Shown one piece after another: positions 1 to 7,767 of a stretch of 64,000 nucleotides of DNA. How positions within the stretch are numbered: position 1 is the first letter of the stretch; every line of letters begins with the position of its first letter. A program made the position numbers and the translations under genes. The stretch comes from Phycicoccus sonneratiae. GTDB lineage: Bacteria > Actinomycetota > Actinomycetes > Actinomycetales > Dermatophilaceae. The stretch spans positions 124,001 to 188,000 of the forward strand of contig NZ_JAFDVD010000012.1 in the NCBI RefSeq assembly GCF_016887965.1, written 5' to 3'. Under the pieces are notes generated by a model that ran no database searches, was not told where the DNA came from, and was given only the letters and a program-made list of their open reading frames with translations.

Positions 1-594
1 GCCGGGCTCACCGACTTCGCGCTCGGGGCCGCCGGCCTCGTCGTCCTCGACGACCTGCGCGGCGGGGTCGACCACGACGGCCGGCCGCTGGCCGTCACCG
101 CCCGGGCCGTCGCCGACGAGGTGGCGGCCGCCGCGGACCTCGTCAAGGGCAAGGCCGACGGGGTACCGGCGGCGCTCGTGCGCGGGCTGCCGGCGGAGTG
201 GTTCGCGCCCTCGCCGGCCGCCGCGGGTGCGCGCTCGCTCGTGCGCACCGGCGCGGGCGACTGGTTCGCCACCGGCCACGTCGAGGCGCTGCGGGCGGCG
301 CTCGGGGTGGCGCCGGGGTCGGCGGAGTCGGCGGCGGTGGGCATCCGGTCCGTGGCGCCCGAGCCGCTCGCCGAGCGCGTGGCCCGGGTCGTGGCGCTCG
401 CCCTGCACGATGTCGAGGACGGCTCGGCGGACGTGTCGGTCGGTGCGGACGCGGCCGAGGTCGTCCTCGCCGCGGAGGACCCCTACGACCTCGGGCGGCT
501 CGTCGTGCGCGCCGAGGTGGCGGCGGCGTCCGAGGACCTCGTCGCCGAGCTCGCCTCCCGCACACCGACGTCCGCCACCCTGCGCCTCACCTGA
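1..594 (+). CDS. cofE: Coenzyme F420-0:L-glutamate ligase, C-terminal part (5' end outside window)
   Basis: The frame is open from base 1 and ends at TGA 592-594, so only the last 197 residues are present. The segment DLVKGKADGVPAALVRGL and the preceding GAAGL...DDLRG stretch match the C-terminal half of CofE/FbiB, which adds glutamates to F420-0 using GTP in the cytoplasm. After the ligase domain ends, about 130 residues remain. This is shorter than the FMN nitroreductase-like domain of mycobacterial FbiB, so the protein seems to carry a shorter actinobacterial tail (inference). An F420-type LLM oxidoreductase lies at 52142-53203, so the cofactor is probably used. The gene faces the AbiEi-like gene and the two share the hairpin at 628-665. 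Confidence 0.85.
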   Translation, partial: AGLTDFALGAAGLVVLDDLRGGVDHDGRPLAVTARAVADEVAAAADLVKGKADGVPAALVRGLPAEWFAPSPAAAGARSLVRTGAGDWFATGHVEALRAALGVAPGSAESAAVGIRSVAPEPLAERVARVVALALHDVEDGSADVSVGADAAEVVLAAEDPYDLGRLVVRAEVAAASEDLVAELASRTPTSATLRLT

Positions 595-627
595 CCCGCG
601 CCGCCTGACGTCCGGTCCGAGCCCGGT

Positions 628-665
628 GGGAGTCTCGACCGGGTCCGGACCCGTTCATCTCTCCC
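628..665. terminator. Imperfect inverted repeat between convergent genes
   Basis: A core CGGGTCCGGACCCG and outer GGGAG/CTCCC arms form an interrupted stem of about 38 nt. It lies between the stop of the F420 ligase gene (594) and the stop of the convergent AbiEi-like gene (676), so it can act as a bidirectional terminator. No T-tract follows, as is usual at this GC content. It resembles the perfect hairpin at 1725-1762 on the other side of the AbiEi-like gene. Confidence 0.6.
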
Positions 666-675
666 ATCGCGGCAC

Positions 676-1656
676 TCAGCCGCGGACTGCGCAGCCCGCC
701 CGCCGGCAGGGCCCGGGACGGCCCGGCCACCCCCGGGCCGCGAGCACTGCGCCGACCTCGATGGCGGTGCGGCACGGCGTCAGGGCGACGTCCGGCCAGA
801 ACACCCGAGTGGTGAACTCGCCCTCCCCGGCCGCCAGCCGGTCACGACGTCCGTCGCGCACCCGCTCGGACCACCGCTCGTGTCCGAGGCGGCCGTCGAC
901 CTCGACCACCGTCGCGTACGCCTCGTACACCGTGTCGTGGGTGGCGCCGCGATCTCGAGCCACCTGACGGCGCCCCCCGGGGAGCCCGTGCGCGCGCTCG
1001 ACGTCACGGACGTAGCGGATCTCGGCGGCACTGTGCGTCCCGTCCCCGACGTCCCCGAGGACCTCGCGCAGCAGGCCGCCGTGGCGGTGACCTCGGCGTC
1101 GCGCCAGCTCGGTGGCGAGGGAGGTGGACGACACGAGGCCGGACTGGACGGCGCGACCCACCAGCGCCAGCGCGGCGTCCTCGTCGCCCTGGCCCGCGCA
1201 GTCGACCACGGTGACGGCGGTCGCCGTCCTCCACGGGTAGGCGGTGTCGTCGAGGGCGTCGTGGAAGCGGGTCATGCGACGGATGCGGGTGCCCGGTGGC
1301 GCGTCGACCCGACGACGGTGCGGCACACCGATCTCGATCACCGGAGGGGCCGCCCGGACCAGCCCCCGGACGTGTGCTGCCGACCGGCCGACGAGGGCAG
1401 CGTCGACCTCGGTTCCCGGTGACTGCACGGCGAGGAACGCCGCGCAGGCCCGGACGTCCCAGCCGGTCCGGCCAGGGGTGGTCTGGTACACGCCGCGATG
1501 GAGGGGGTGCCAGCGGCCCGAGGTGACGCGCCAGTCGATCGCGTCCCGGGTCAGCCCGGCATCGCGAGCCTGGCTCCGCGTGACCAGGCCGCACTGCGCA
1601 GCCGCCCAGACCCGGAGGGCACTCCCCGGGGCCGGCTGCCCTCGTTCGTCGAGCAT
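676..1656 (-). CDS. AbiEi antitoxin-like protein with C-terminal DUF559/Vsr-like domain
   Basis: 326 aa. Residues about 16-55 (CGLVTRSQARDAGL...GVYQ) match the AbiEi-type winged-helix domain of type IV antitoxins. The C-terminus (about 245-300, VEVDGRLGHERW...DRLA...TRVFWPDV) resembles the DUF559/Vsr-like nuclease fold. Many actinobacteria carry orphan genes of this architecture. No AbiEii nucleotidyltransferase toxin is adjacent, so a toxin-antitoxin role is not supported here. The start at 1656 is preceded by GGGGGAGGAACG, a good ribosome binding site. The gene is flanked by hairpins at 628-665 and 1725-1762, which suggests a self-contained, possibly mobile cassette. Function is unknown. 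Confidence 0.75.
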   Translation of the reverse strand: MLDERGQPAPGSALRVWAAAQCGLVTRSQARDAGLTRDAIDWRVTSGRWHPLHRGVYQTTPGRTGWDVRACAAFLAVQSPGTEVDAALVGRSAAHVRGLVRAAPPVIEIGVPHRRRVDAPPGTRIRRMTRFHDALDDTAYPWRTATAVTVVDCAGQGDEDAALALVGRAVQSGLVSSTSLATELARRRGHRHGGLLREVLGDVGDGTHSAAEIRYVRDVERAHGLPGGRRQVARDRGATHDTVYEAYATVVEVDGRLGHERWSERVRDGRRDRLAAGEGEFTTRVFWPDVALTPCRTAIEVGAVLAARGWPGRPGPCRRAGCAVRG

Positions 1657-1724
1657 CGTTCCTCCCCCGACAGGATGCCCGCCCCGCGAGACGGGCCCGA
1701 GCGGTCATCCACAGGCAGGCCGAC

Positions 1725-1762
1725 GGGAGGGTTCACCGGGTCCCGACCCGGTGAACCCTCCC
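1725..1762. terminator. Perfect 18-bp-arm hairpin ending the leftward polysaccharide/alkA operon
   Basis: Two perfect 18-bp arms, 1725-1742 and 1745-1762, flank a 2-nt loop. The arms begin GGGAGGGTTCACCGGG. The hairpin lies 25 nt beyond the stop of the AlkA-like gene and 68 nt upstream of the AbiEi-like start. Its position fits a strong intrinsic terminator for the five-gene leftward operon. The exact symmetry would also suit a protein-binding operator for the AbiEi-like gene. Confidence 0.75.
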
Positions 1763-1787
1763 ATCCGGCGGCCCGCGCTCGCGCGGG

Positions 1788-2726
1788 TCAGCGGCCGCGG
1801 GTCGGGAGGTGGGTCGGCAGCGACATCCGGGCGCCGCGGCGGGGCCGGTGGTGCCCACCGAGCTCGAGGAGCCGCTGCACCCGGTACCGGTGCCCCCGCC
1901 ACGGCTCGAGCAGCGCCTCGAGGGCGTCGTCGTCCTGCGGGGTGCCCGTGAGCGCCCAGGTGATGTCCTTCGCGACGTGGTAGTCGCCGAAGCTCACCTC
2001 GTCGGGGAGCCCGAGCGCCCGCTGGGCCACCTCGGCCCAGGTCCACCGCCCGATGCCCGGCAGCGCCGTGAGCCGGGCCCGCGCGGCCTCCGGCGACATC
2101 CCCACGCACTCCTCGAGGCGCCCCGCGTACCGGACGACCGCCGACACGGTGCGCGAGCGCCCGGGGTCGACCCCCGCCTCGAGCCACTCCCACGAGGGCA
2201 CGGCCGCCCAGTCCGCCGGAGTGGGCGGCACGGCGAGGTGCAGCTCCTCCCCCGGCCCGGGCGCCGGCTCGCCGAAGCGCCGCACGAGGCGCCGGTAGCC
2301 GGCGAACGCCTCCTTGCCGGTGACCTTCTGCTCGATGACCGACGCGACGAGGTTCTGCACGACCAGCCCCGAGCGCGGCACCCGCCAGCCCGGCCGGCGC
2401 CGCCACTCGTCCCGGACGAGCGGGTGGAGCGAGGGGTCGAAGCCCGAGGGGTCGTCACCCTCGCCGAGCAGCGCCGGCACCTGCTCGAGCATCCAGCCGG
2501 TGCCGGGACCCCACGCCTGCGCCGTGACCTCGTCGGCGACCCCGCCGGGTGCCGTGAGCCGCAGGGTGACCGGGCCGTCGGGGGTCCGCCAGGCGAACCA
2601 CCAGCCGGCGTCGTCGCGCCGGCTGGTGGGGTCGCCGCCGCCGCGCCGGAAGGTCGAGAGCACGGCATCGAGCGGCACCGGGCGCGAGGCGCGGACGACC
2701 CGCTCGGCCCCGCCCCCGACCTCCAT
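1788..2726 (-). CDS. DNA-3-methyladenine glycosylase II (AlkA-like, HhH-GPD)
   Basis: 312 aa. This base-excision enzyme removes alkylated bases. The helix-hairpin-helix ALPGIGRWTWAEVAQRA is followed by GLPDEVSFGDYHV, where the catalytic aspartate is expected. IEQKVTGKEAFAGYRRLV matches the family's conserved helix. The ATG at 2724-2726 overlaps the TGA of the upstream methyltransferase gene (TGATG), so translation is coupled. It is the last gene of an operon that otherwise serves surface glycans, an unusual place for a repair gene. The in-frame extension further upstream is antisense-type composition and was rejected. Confidence 0.85.
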   Translation of the reverse strand: MEVGGGAERVVRASRPVPLDAVLSTFRRGGGDPTSRRDDAGWWFAWRTPDGPVTLRLTAPGGVADEVTAQAWGPGTGWMLEQVPALLGEGDDPSGFDPSLHPLVRDEWRRRPGWRVPRSGLVVQNLVASVIEQKVTGKEAFAGYRRLVRRFGEPAPGPGEELHLAVPPTPADWAAVPSWEWLEAGVDPGRSRTVSAVVRYAGRLEECVGMSPEAARARLTALPGIGRWTWAEVAQRALGLPDEVSFGDYHVAKDITWALTGTPQDDDALEALLEPWRGHRYRVQRLLELGGHHRPRRGARMSLPTHLPTRGR

Positions 2727-3532
2727 CAGCCGACGTGGCGCGGGGGCACCCGCAGCGCCGGTCCGGCGGGTGCGGCCGCGCCCTTGAACGCCGCCCAGAC
2801 GTACGTGGGGACGAGCGGCAGGCCGGCGGCCAGCACCCGCCCGGGGACGCGGGCCGCCCACGCCGGGACGTTGTCGCCGGCCGAGAAGGCCGCGGGGTCG
2901 GCGAGCACCGGCAGCGTGTAGTCCCAGACGTCGTAGGCCGCGAAGAGGCGGCGCAGCCCGCGCGGCGTGTAGTAGTGCTCGTAGTACTCGGTGCCCTTGC
3001 CGGTGAGCCGCATGTACCGGTCGGCGGCGCGCTGGGGCAGCCACGACAGGAACGGCAGCCGGTGGTGTGGCTCGATGACCTGGAACCGGTGTCCGACACC
3101 GAGGTACAGCAACCCACCCGGTCGCAGCACCCGGTGGATGTCGGCGACGACGGCCTCGGGGTCGACGACGTGCTCGTAGATGTGGTTGAGGACGACGACG
3201 TCGACCGACTCGTCGCCGAACGGGAGGTCCTCGCCCCGGGCGAGCCGGAAGTCGACGCGCTCGCCGAACCGGGCACGCGCCTTCGCCAGGCCCGGCTCGT
3301 CGATGTCGACGCCGGTGGTGGCGGCCCCGGCCAGCGCCAGCTCGTCGGCGATGAAGCCCGCCGAGCAGCCGACGTCGACGGCCGTCAGGCCCTCGAGGCT
3401 CTCCACGCCCAGCGCGTGCCGCACGACGGCGATCAGCTTGGCCGCCTTCTGGCGGCGCGCCTGCTCGTCGAGCATCTTCGCCATCGACTCCGAGTAGGCG
3501 AGCTGCTCCTCGCGCTCCGGTCGCTCGCTCAT
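2726..3532 (-). CDS. Class I SAM-dependent methyltransferase
   Basis: 268 aa. The SAM-binding motif VDVGCSAGFIADEL is near residue 50, the acidic second motif is GVDIDEPG, and the post-motif is LNHIYEHV...HRVLRPGG. The N-terminus (MSERPEREEQLAYSES) is charged and soluble. The substrate is unknown. Position between glycosyltransferase, flippase-like and repair genes suggests modification of a polyprenyl-linked sugar or lipid (inference). The start overlaps the upstream stop in an ATGA, and its own stop overlaps the alkA start. Confidence 0.8.
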   Translation of the reverse strand: MSERPEREEQLAYSESMAKMLDEQARRQKAAKLIAVVRHALGVESLEGLTAVDVGCSAGFIADELALAGAATTGVDIDEPGLAKARARFGERVDFRLARGEDLPFGDESVDVVVLNHIYEHVVDPEAVVADIHRVLRPGGLLYLGVGHRFQVIEPHHRLPFLSWLPQRAADRYMRLTGKGTEYYEHYYTPRGLRRLFAAYDVWDYTLPVLADPAAFSAGDNVPAWAARVPGRVLAAGLPLVPTYVWAAFKGAAAPAGPALRVPPRHVG

Positions 3533-4464
3533 CCTCCGGATCCTAGGAGGTGGTGCCGACGTCCCCACGTCCAGCCCGCGCCGGCGACGACGAGGTCGGC
3601 CACGATCGCGAGGAACCGGGCGACGACGACGACCGCCGTCGCGGCCGAGACGGGCATGAAGGTGACGAGCAGGAGGGCCAGGACGCCGTCGCGCACCCCC
3701 ACGCCGGCCGGCACGAGCACGGACAGCTGCCCGACCGCCGACGCGAGCGCGAACCCGCAGACCACGCCGACGACGAGGTCGGCCGCGGTGACGTCGGTGG
3801 CGAGCGACAGGACGAGCACCGCGACCCCGATGCCGGCGAGGACCCACGCCGCCGCGAACCACAGGCAGGTGAGGACGATCGCCCGTCCGGACAGCGCGTG
3901 CTCGAGGGGCTCGCGGCGCAGGATGCGCAGCCCGAGCGCGAGCAGGGCGTTGAGCAGCCGCGGCCAGAGGAGCAGACCGCCGAGCAGGGCCGCCGCGACG
4001 AGCACCCACAGCGTGACCGGCGAGCCGCCGCGGGCCAGCAGCCGGGGCAGCGCGACGACGCCGAGCAGGCTGCCGACGAGGATGGCCAGGAGGATCGACA
4101 GCAGGCCGGTGACCGCCATCCGGCGCCGCGGCACCTCGAGCCGGGCCCCCATCTCGGCCTGGGCGAGGACGGTCCACACCGACCCGGGGACGTACTTGCC
4201 GAGCTGGCCGACGAAGAAGACGCTGGCCGCCGGTGCCATCGGCAGCCGGGTGCCGAGGTCGGCGAGCAGCACCCGCCAGCCGACGAGCGTGGCGACAGGT
4301 GCCGCCGTCGTGAGGACGAGCGCGGCGAGCACGGCCGGCCAGCTCATCCGGCCGAGCTCGCGCGAGACCTCGTCCCAGTTGCGCGCCAGGGCCCAGACGA
4401 CGGCGACGAGCACGAGCGCGAGCAACCCGTAGCGCACGACGACGAGGATGCGGGAGCGGGTCAT
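3529..4464 (-). CDS. Lysylphosphatidylglycerol synthetase/UPF0104 family membrane protein
   Basis: 311 aa with about eight predicted transmembrane helices. The conserved FFVGQLGKYVPGSVW segment (around residue 88) and VLVPAGVGVRDGVLALL (around 250) are hallmarks of the UPF0104/AglD flippase-like fold, which lacks the soluble aminoacyl-transfer domain of MprF. Such proteins often accompany glycosyltransferases and may flip or gate polyprenyl-linked sugars. The start at 4464 follows the upstream stop by 13 nt. The stop overlaps the methyltransferase start by 4 nt. Confidence 0.8.
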   Translation of the reverse strand: MTRSRILVVVRYGLLALVLVAVVWALARNWDEVSRELGRMSWPAVLAALVLTTAAPVATLVGWRVLLADLGTRLPMAPAASVFFVGQLGKYVPGSVWTVLAQAEMGARLEVPRRRMAVTGLLSILLAILVGSLLGVVALPRLLARGGSPVTLWVLVAAALLGGLLLWPRLLNALLALGLRILRREPLEHALSGRAIVLTCLWFAAAWVLAGIGVAVLVLSLATDVTAADLVVGVVCGFALASAVGQLSVLVPAGVGVRDGVLALLLVTFMPVSAATAVVVVARFLAIVADLVVAGAGWTWGRRHHLLGSGG

Positions 4465-4477
4465 CGGTGAGCGTCCG

Positions 4478-6406
4478 TCACCGGCGGCGGAACGTGAGCC
4501 GGAGCACGGCGTAGGCCGGGGAGTCGGTGCCGCCGAACGCGATCCGCGCGTCGCGCATCCGCCCGAGGACGTCGCCGTCGACGTCGCCGACGAGGGTGAG
4601 CCCGAGGTCGTCGGCGCGGGCGAGGATGCCGCGCACGTCGGCGGGCCGCACCGCGAACTCGGGGTCGTCGTCGCCGATGGGCACGGTGAGGAGCAGCAGG
4701 CCTCCCGAGCGCAGGGCCCACGACGCCTGGCCGACGACGTGGTCGACGTCGGTGGCGGTGCAGCCGCCGGGGTGCAGGCGGGCGACGACGTCGAGGCTGG
4801 CGGTGTCGACGTCGAGGACCTCGATGGCGGCGCGCGGGCCGGTGAGCTCGAGCTCGACGGGGGCGAACCCGAGCGCCCGGGCCCAGCGCGAGAACGGGCT
4901 GGCACTGCCGGACTCGTCGACGACGACCGCCGCGCGGGCCCGGTCGTCGAGGACGCGGACGAGGGCGGCGACGGCCCCGAGCGCGGCCCACGCCGCGACG
5001 GGGTCCTTGGCGCGCGGCAGCCCGAGGGCACGGGCGACGTCGGTGGCCTCGACGGCCTCGGCGTCGACGGTGAGCAGGTCGGTGGCGCGCACGCCCTCGG
5101 GGAGGTCGGCGGGGCCGAGGTCGAGGACGGGTCCGCGCCGCGCGCGCCACACGGCCGCCATCGTGCGCACGCGGGCGACGGGGTTGAGCGGCACGACGGG
5201 GACGGGCGGGTCGTCGTCGAGCACCGCCGAGGGCTCGGCGGCGAGCGCCTCGATCGCGCCGACGTAGTTCGCCCAGGGTCCGGTGAGGTCGGGCTCGCGG
5301 ACCGCGGTGGCGAGCGCCCGGACCGTGGCGGGGTCGGTGAGGCGGCGCAGCGCCTCGACGAGCGCTGCCCTGTCGGACGGGGGCACGAGCAGCCCGTCGA
5401 CGCCGTCGCGCACCTGGACGGGGAAGGTGCCGACCGCCGTGGCCAGCACCGGCACGCCGTGGCGCCGGGCGAGGAGGACGTTCTGCGAGGCCGTCGCCGA
5501 CCGGTACGGCAGCGCGACGACGTCGTGACGGGCCATCAGTCCGGCGATGCGGTCGGCGGGCACGTAGCCGCCGTGCACCTCGACCCGGTCGCGCAGCCGC
5601 GGGTCGGCGGCGAGCTCGCGGACGCGGCGGCCGGCATCGCCCCACAGCTCGCCCGCGACGGTGAGGGTGGGACCCTCGACCTCGCGCAGCGCCTCGAGGA
5701 GCAGGTCGACGCCCTTGTAGTCGCGGACGATGCCGAGGCTGAGCAGGCGCACGGGGCCGTCGTGGTCGGGCCGCGGCTCCGGGTCCCCGCCGGGCAGGTG
5801 CGGGGGCAGGTCGACCTCGCGGACCCGGCGGGCGCCGAGGTCGGCGGCGACCCGCGCCTGCTCGTCGGAGTGGACGACGACGGCGTCGGCGCGGCGGAGA
5901 AGGGCGGCGACGAGCTGCCGGTCGCCGGGGTTGGTCTCGTGCGGGAGGACGTTGTGGGCGACGACGACCGCGCGCGGGCCCCGGCCTCCCCCACCGGCAC
6001 CCGCGGCCCGGAGCAGGGCGAGGTGGGCGGGCACGACGGCCGGGACGACGTGGACGAGCACGACGACGTCGACGTCGCGCAGCCGCCGGCCGGCGCGCAG
6101 CCAGGTGTCGGGGCGGGCCCACGACAGGACCCGCAGGGTGCGCGGGAACGGGTCGACGTCCGGGGCGCCGCCGGGGACGGCCTGCTCGCCCGGGTAGAGG
6201 AACGACGGGTAGAGGTGGCTCCACGACACGAGGGTGACGTCGTGGCCGGCGTCGGCGAGCTCGTGGGCGAGGGTCGTCGTGTGCGCCGCGACCCCTCCCT
6301 TGAACGGGTGCGTCGGGCCGACGAGTGCGACGCGCAGGGCGGCGCCCGATGCCGCGGAGGCGTCCTCGCCCGTCCCCCCGTCGACACCGGTCACGGTGTC
6401 AGACAC
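4478..6406 (-). CDS. GT4 family glycosyltransferase fused to a C-terminal methyltransferase-like domain
   Basis: 642 aa. Residues about 25-395 form a GT-B glycosyltransferase: VGPTHPFKGGVAAHT at the N-terminus, LSLGIVRDYKGVDLLLEAL at the start of the nucleotide-sugar half, and ALPYRSATASQNV near the donor site. Residues about 420-642 are a second domain with a Rossmann-type methyltransferase look (SWALRSGGLLLLTVPIGDDD, then a C-terminal strand pair), but no clear glycine-rich SAM loop is visible. The GTG start at 6406 overlaps the upstream stop by 8 nt (GTGTCTGA). Donor and acceptor sugars are unknown. Confidence 0.8.
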   Translation of the reverse strand: MSDTVTGVDGGTGEDASAASGAALRVALVGPTHPFKGGVAAHTTTLAHELADAGHDVTLVSWSHLYPSFLYPGEQAVPGGAPDVDPFPRTLRVLSWARPDTWLRAGRRLRDVDVVVLVHVVPAVVPAHLALLRAAGAGGGGRGPRAVVVAHNVLPHETNPGDRQLVAALLRRADAVVVHSDEQARVAADLGARRVREVDLPPHLPGGDPEPRPDHDGPVRLLSLGIVRDYKGVDLLLEALREVEGPTLTVAGELWGDAGRRVRELAADPRLRDRVEVHGGYVPADRIAGLMARHDVVALPYRSATASQNVLLARRHGVPVLATAVGTFPVQVRDGVDGLLVPPSDRAALVEALRRLTDPATVRALATAVREPDLTGPWANYVGAIEALAAEPSAVLDDDPPVPVVPLNPVARVRTMAAVWRARRGPVLDLGPADLPEGVRATDLLTVDAEAVEATDVARALGLPRAKDPVAAWAALGAVAALVRVLDDRARAAVVVDESGSASPFSRWARALGFAPVELELTGPRAAIEVLDVDTASLDVVARLHPGGCTATDVDHVVGQASWALRSGGLLLLTVPIGDDDPEFAVRPADVRGILARADDLGLTLVGDVDGDVLGRMRDARIAFGGTDSPAYAVLRLTFRRR

Positions 6407-7487
6407 CGTCCCTGGACCGGACGACGAGGTCGGACAGGAGGGCCAGCGACCCGATCATGATGCCGCTGACGACGAGGAGGACGGTGCTCGCCGGGAAGTA
6501 GAACGGGTGGCGCACCATGTCGACGACGGCCTTGACGACCCCGATGACGACGAGCCAGAGCGCCGGCGGCATGAGCACCTTGAGCGGGTCGAAGTACATG
6601 ACCATCCGCAGCACCTGGAGGATGTAGCGGTAGGCGTCGTTGACGAAGTGGAACTTGCTGACCCCGGCGCGCTTGGCGTAGCTCGTCTCGACGTACCTGA
6701 TGTCGTGCTGGTTCGACAGGAACGCGATGGTGATCGTCGTGACGCACGAGAAGCCGGCCGGCAGCAGCCGGAGGTAGGGCAGCGAGACGTCGCGGCGGAA
6801 CGCGCGCAGGCCCGAGTTGAGGTCGGGGATGCGGGTCTTGGTCAGCCACTCGGCGATCTTGCGGATGAGCCACTTGGCCGGCACCCGGGCCCACTTGTGC
6901 GTGCCCTCCTCGGTGGTGCGGGCGCCGACGACCTGGTCGTACGTGGGGTCGTCGCGCAGGATCCGGACGAGGTCGGGGATCTTCTCGTTCTCGTAGGTCA
7001 TGTCGGCGTCGGTCCAGACGACGATCTCGCCGCGGGCCTGCTGGGTGCCGATGCGCCGGGCGGTGCCGGAGCCGCCGTTGCGGCGGAAGGGCAGCACGCG
7101 CAGGTGGGGGTAGCGCTGCTGGGCGGAGCGCAGGACCTCGAGGGTGTCGTCGGTGCTCGCGTCGTCGATGCAGAGGATCTCGTAGGTGAAGTCCGCGGCC
7201 TCGAGGACGCGGGAGCAGCGGTCGAGCTCCTGGAGGACGTGCGCGCCCTCGTTGTAGCAGGGCAGGACGAGCGTGACGTAGGGGGCGGGCCCGGGGCCGT
7301 CCGGGCCGTCCTCGATGACGTGGCCGCCGGCCGCGCGGGGGCGCACGGTGCCCGCGGTGCCCGCGGTGGACGGGTCGGTGCTGCGCCCGGCCAGCTCGCC
7401 GGTGCGGACGTCGATCTGCTCGGTGGGTGCCGCGTGGACGGCGTCGTGGTCGGCGTGGGCGGCCGCGGCCTCGGGGTGCTCGTTCAT
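6399..7487 (-). CDS. GT2 family glycosyltransferase, polyprenyl-phosphate sugar synthase type
   Basis: 362 aa. A poorly conserved 70-residue lead is followed by the GT2 domain: VTLVLPCYNEGAHVL, the DD motif in CIDDASTDDT, and TDADMTYENEKI around the metal-binding acid. Two hydrophobic segments near residues 310-355 would anchor it in the membrane, as in GtrB/dolichol-phosphate-mannose synthase relatives that charge a polyprenyl phosphate. It is the first gene of the leftward operon running to 1788. A TAGGCT -10 box (7496-7501) sits 8 nt from the ATG, pointing to a leaderless transcript. Confidence 0.85.
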   Translation of the reverse strand: MNEHPEAAAAHADHDAVHAAPTEQIDVRTGELAGRSTDPSTAGTAGTVRPRAAGGHVIEDGPDGPGPAPYVTLVLPCYNEGAHVLQELDRCSRVLEAADFTYEILCIDDASTDDTLEVLRSAQQRYPHLRVLPFRRNGGSGTARRIGTQQARGEIVVWTDADMTYENEKIPDLVRILRDDPTYDQVVGARTTEEGTHKWARVPAKWLIRKIAEWLTKTRIPDLNSGLRAFRRDVSLPYLRLLPAGFSCVTTITIAFLSNQHDIRYVETSYAKRAGVSKFHFVNDAYRYILQVLRMVMYFDPLKVLMPPALWLVVIGVVKAVVDMVRHPFYFPASTVLLVVSGIMIGSLALLSDLVVRSRDGV

Positions 7488-7495
7488 CGCCCGCG

Positions 7496-7501
7496 AGCCT
7501 A
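7496..7501 (-). promoter_or_regulatory. Leaderless -10 box TAGGCT for the leftward GT2-alkA operon
   Basis: TAGGCT on the minus strand ends 8 nt before the ATG at 7487, so transcription should begin at or beside the start codon. The palindrome array at 7584-7684 lies 83-188 bp upstream of this box. Confidence 0.6.
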
Positions 7502-7583
7502 CCGGCGGGGCGACGGGTCACCGCACCGGCGGGCGCCCAGCACCCGGAGGGACACCGTGTGCCTCCAGCCCTCCATGCCGCTC

Positions 7584-7684
7584 GCAAGGGATCCCGTGCG
7601 CCCCGCAAGGGATCCCTTGCCAAGCGCAAGGGTTCCCTGACGTCCGGCAAGGGATCCCTTGCGCTCGGCAAGGATCTCCGGAGC
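7584..7684. repeat. Five-unit 21-bp-period palindromic repeat array
   Basis: Units begin at 7584, 7605, 7626, 7647 and 7668, an exact 21-bp period. Units 2 (7605-7620) and 4 (7647-7662) are the perfect 16-bp palindrome GCAAGGGATCCCTTGC. Unit 1 has one change, unit 3 has several, and unit 5 is degenerate. The 5-bp spacers are not conserved. Two helical turns separate neighbouring palindromes, so they would all lie on one face of the DNA. The array is intergenic, upstream of the GT2-alkA operon and just beyond the end of the topoisomerase gene. It is not CRISPR-like because the spacers are too short. Confidence 0.85.
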
Positions 7685-7767
7685 GCACACCGTCACCTCG
7701 GCCTCGCCTGGGTCCTCTCGGCCTCACCCCCGCGCGCGCCACGTCGGGCCGCTCGCCCCGCGCCGAC

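Noticed and set aside
676-1656. A complete type IV toxin-antitoxin module
   Set aside because: Only the AbiEi-like part is present. Neither neighbour resembles the AbiEii nucleotidyltransferase toxin.
2735-4470. Long open frames opposite the methyltransferase and UPF0104 genes
   Set aside because: High GC leaves antisense frames open. Their products are Arg/Pro/Ala-rich without motifs, while the minus-strand frames have clear domains and coupled starts.
7584-7684. Possible CRISPR array
   Set aside because: Spacers are only 5 bp, units are palindromic over their whole length, and no cas genes are present.
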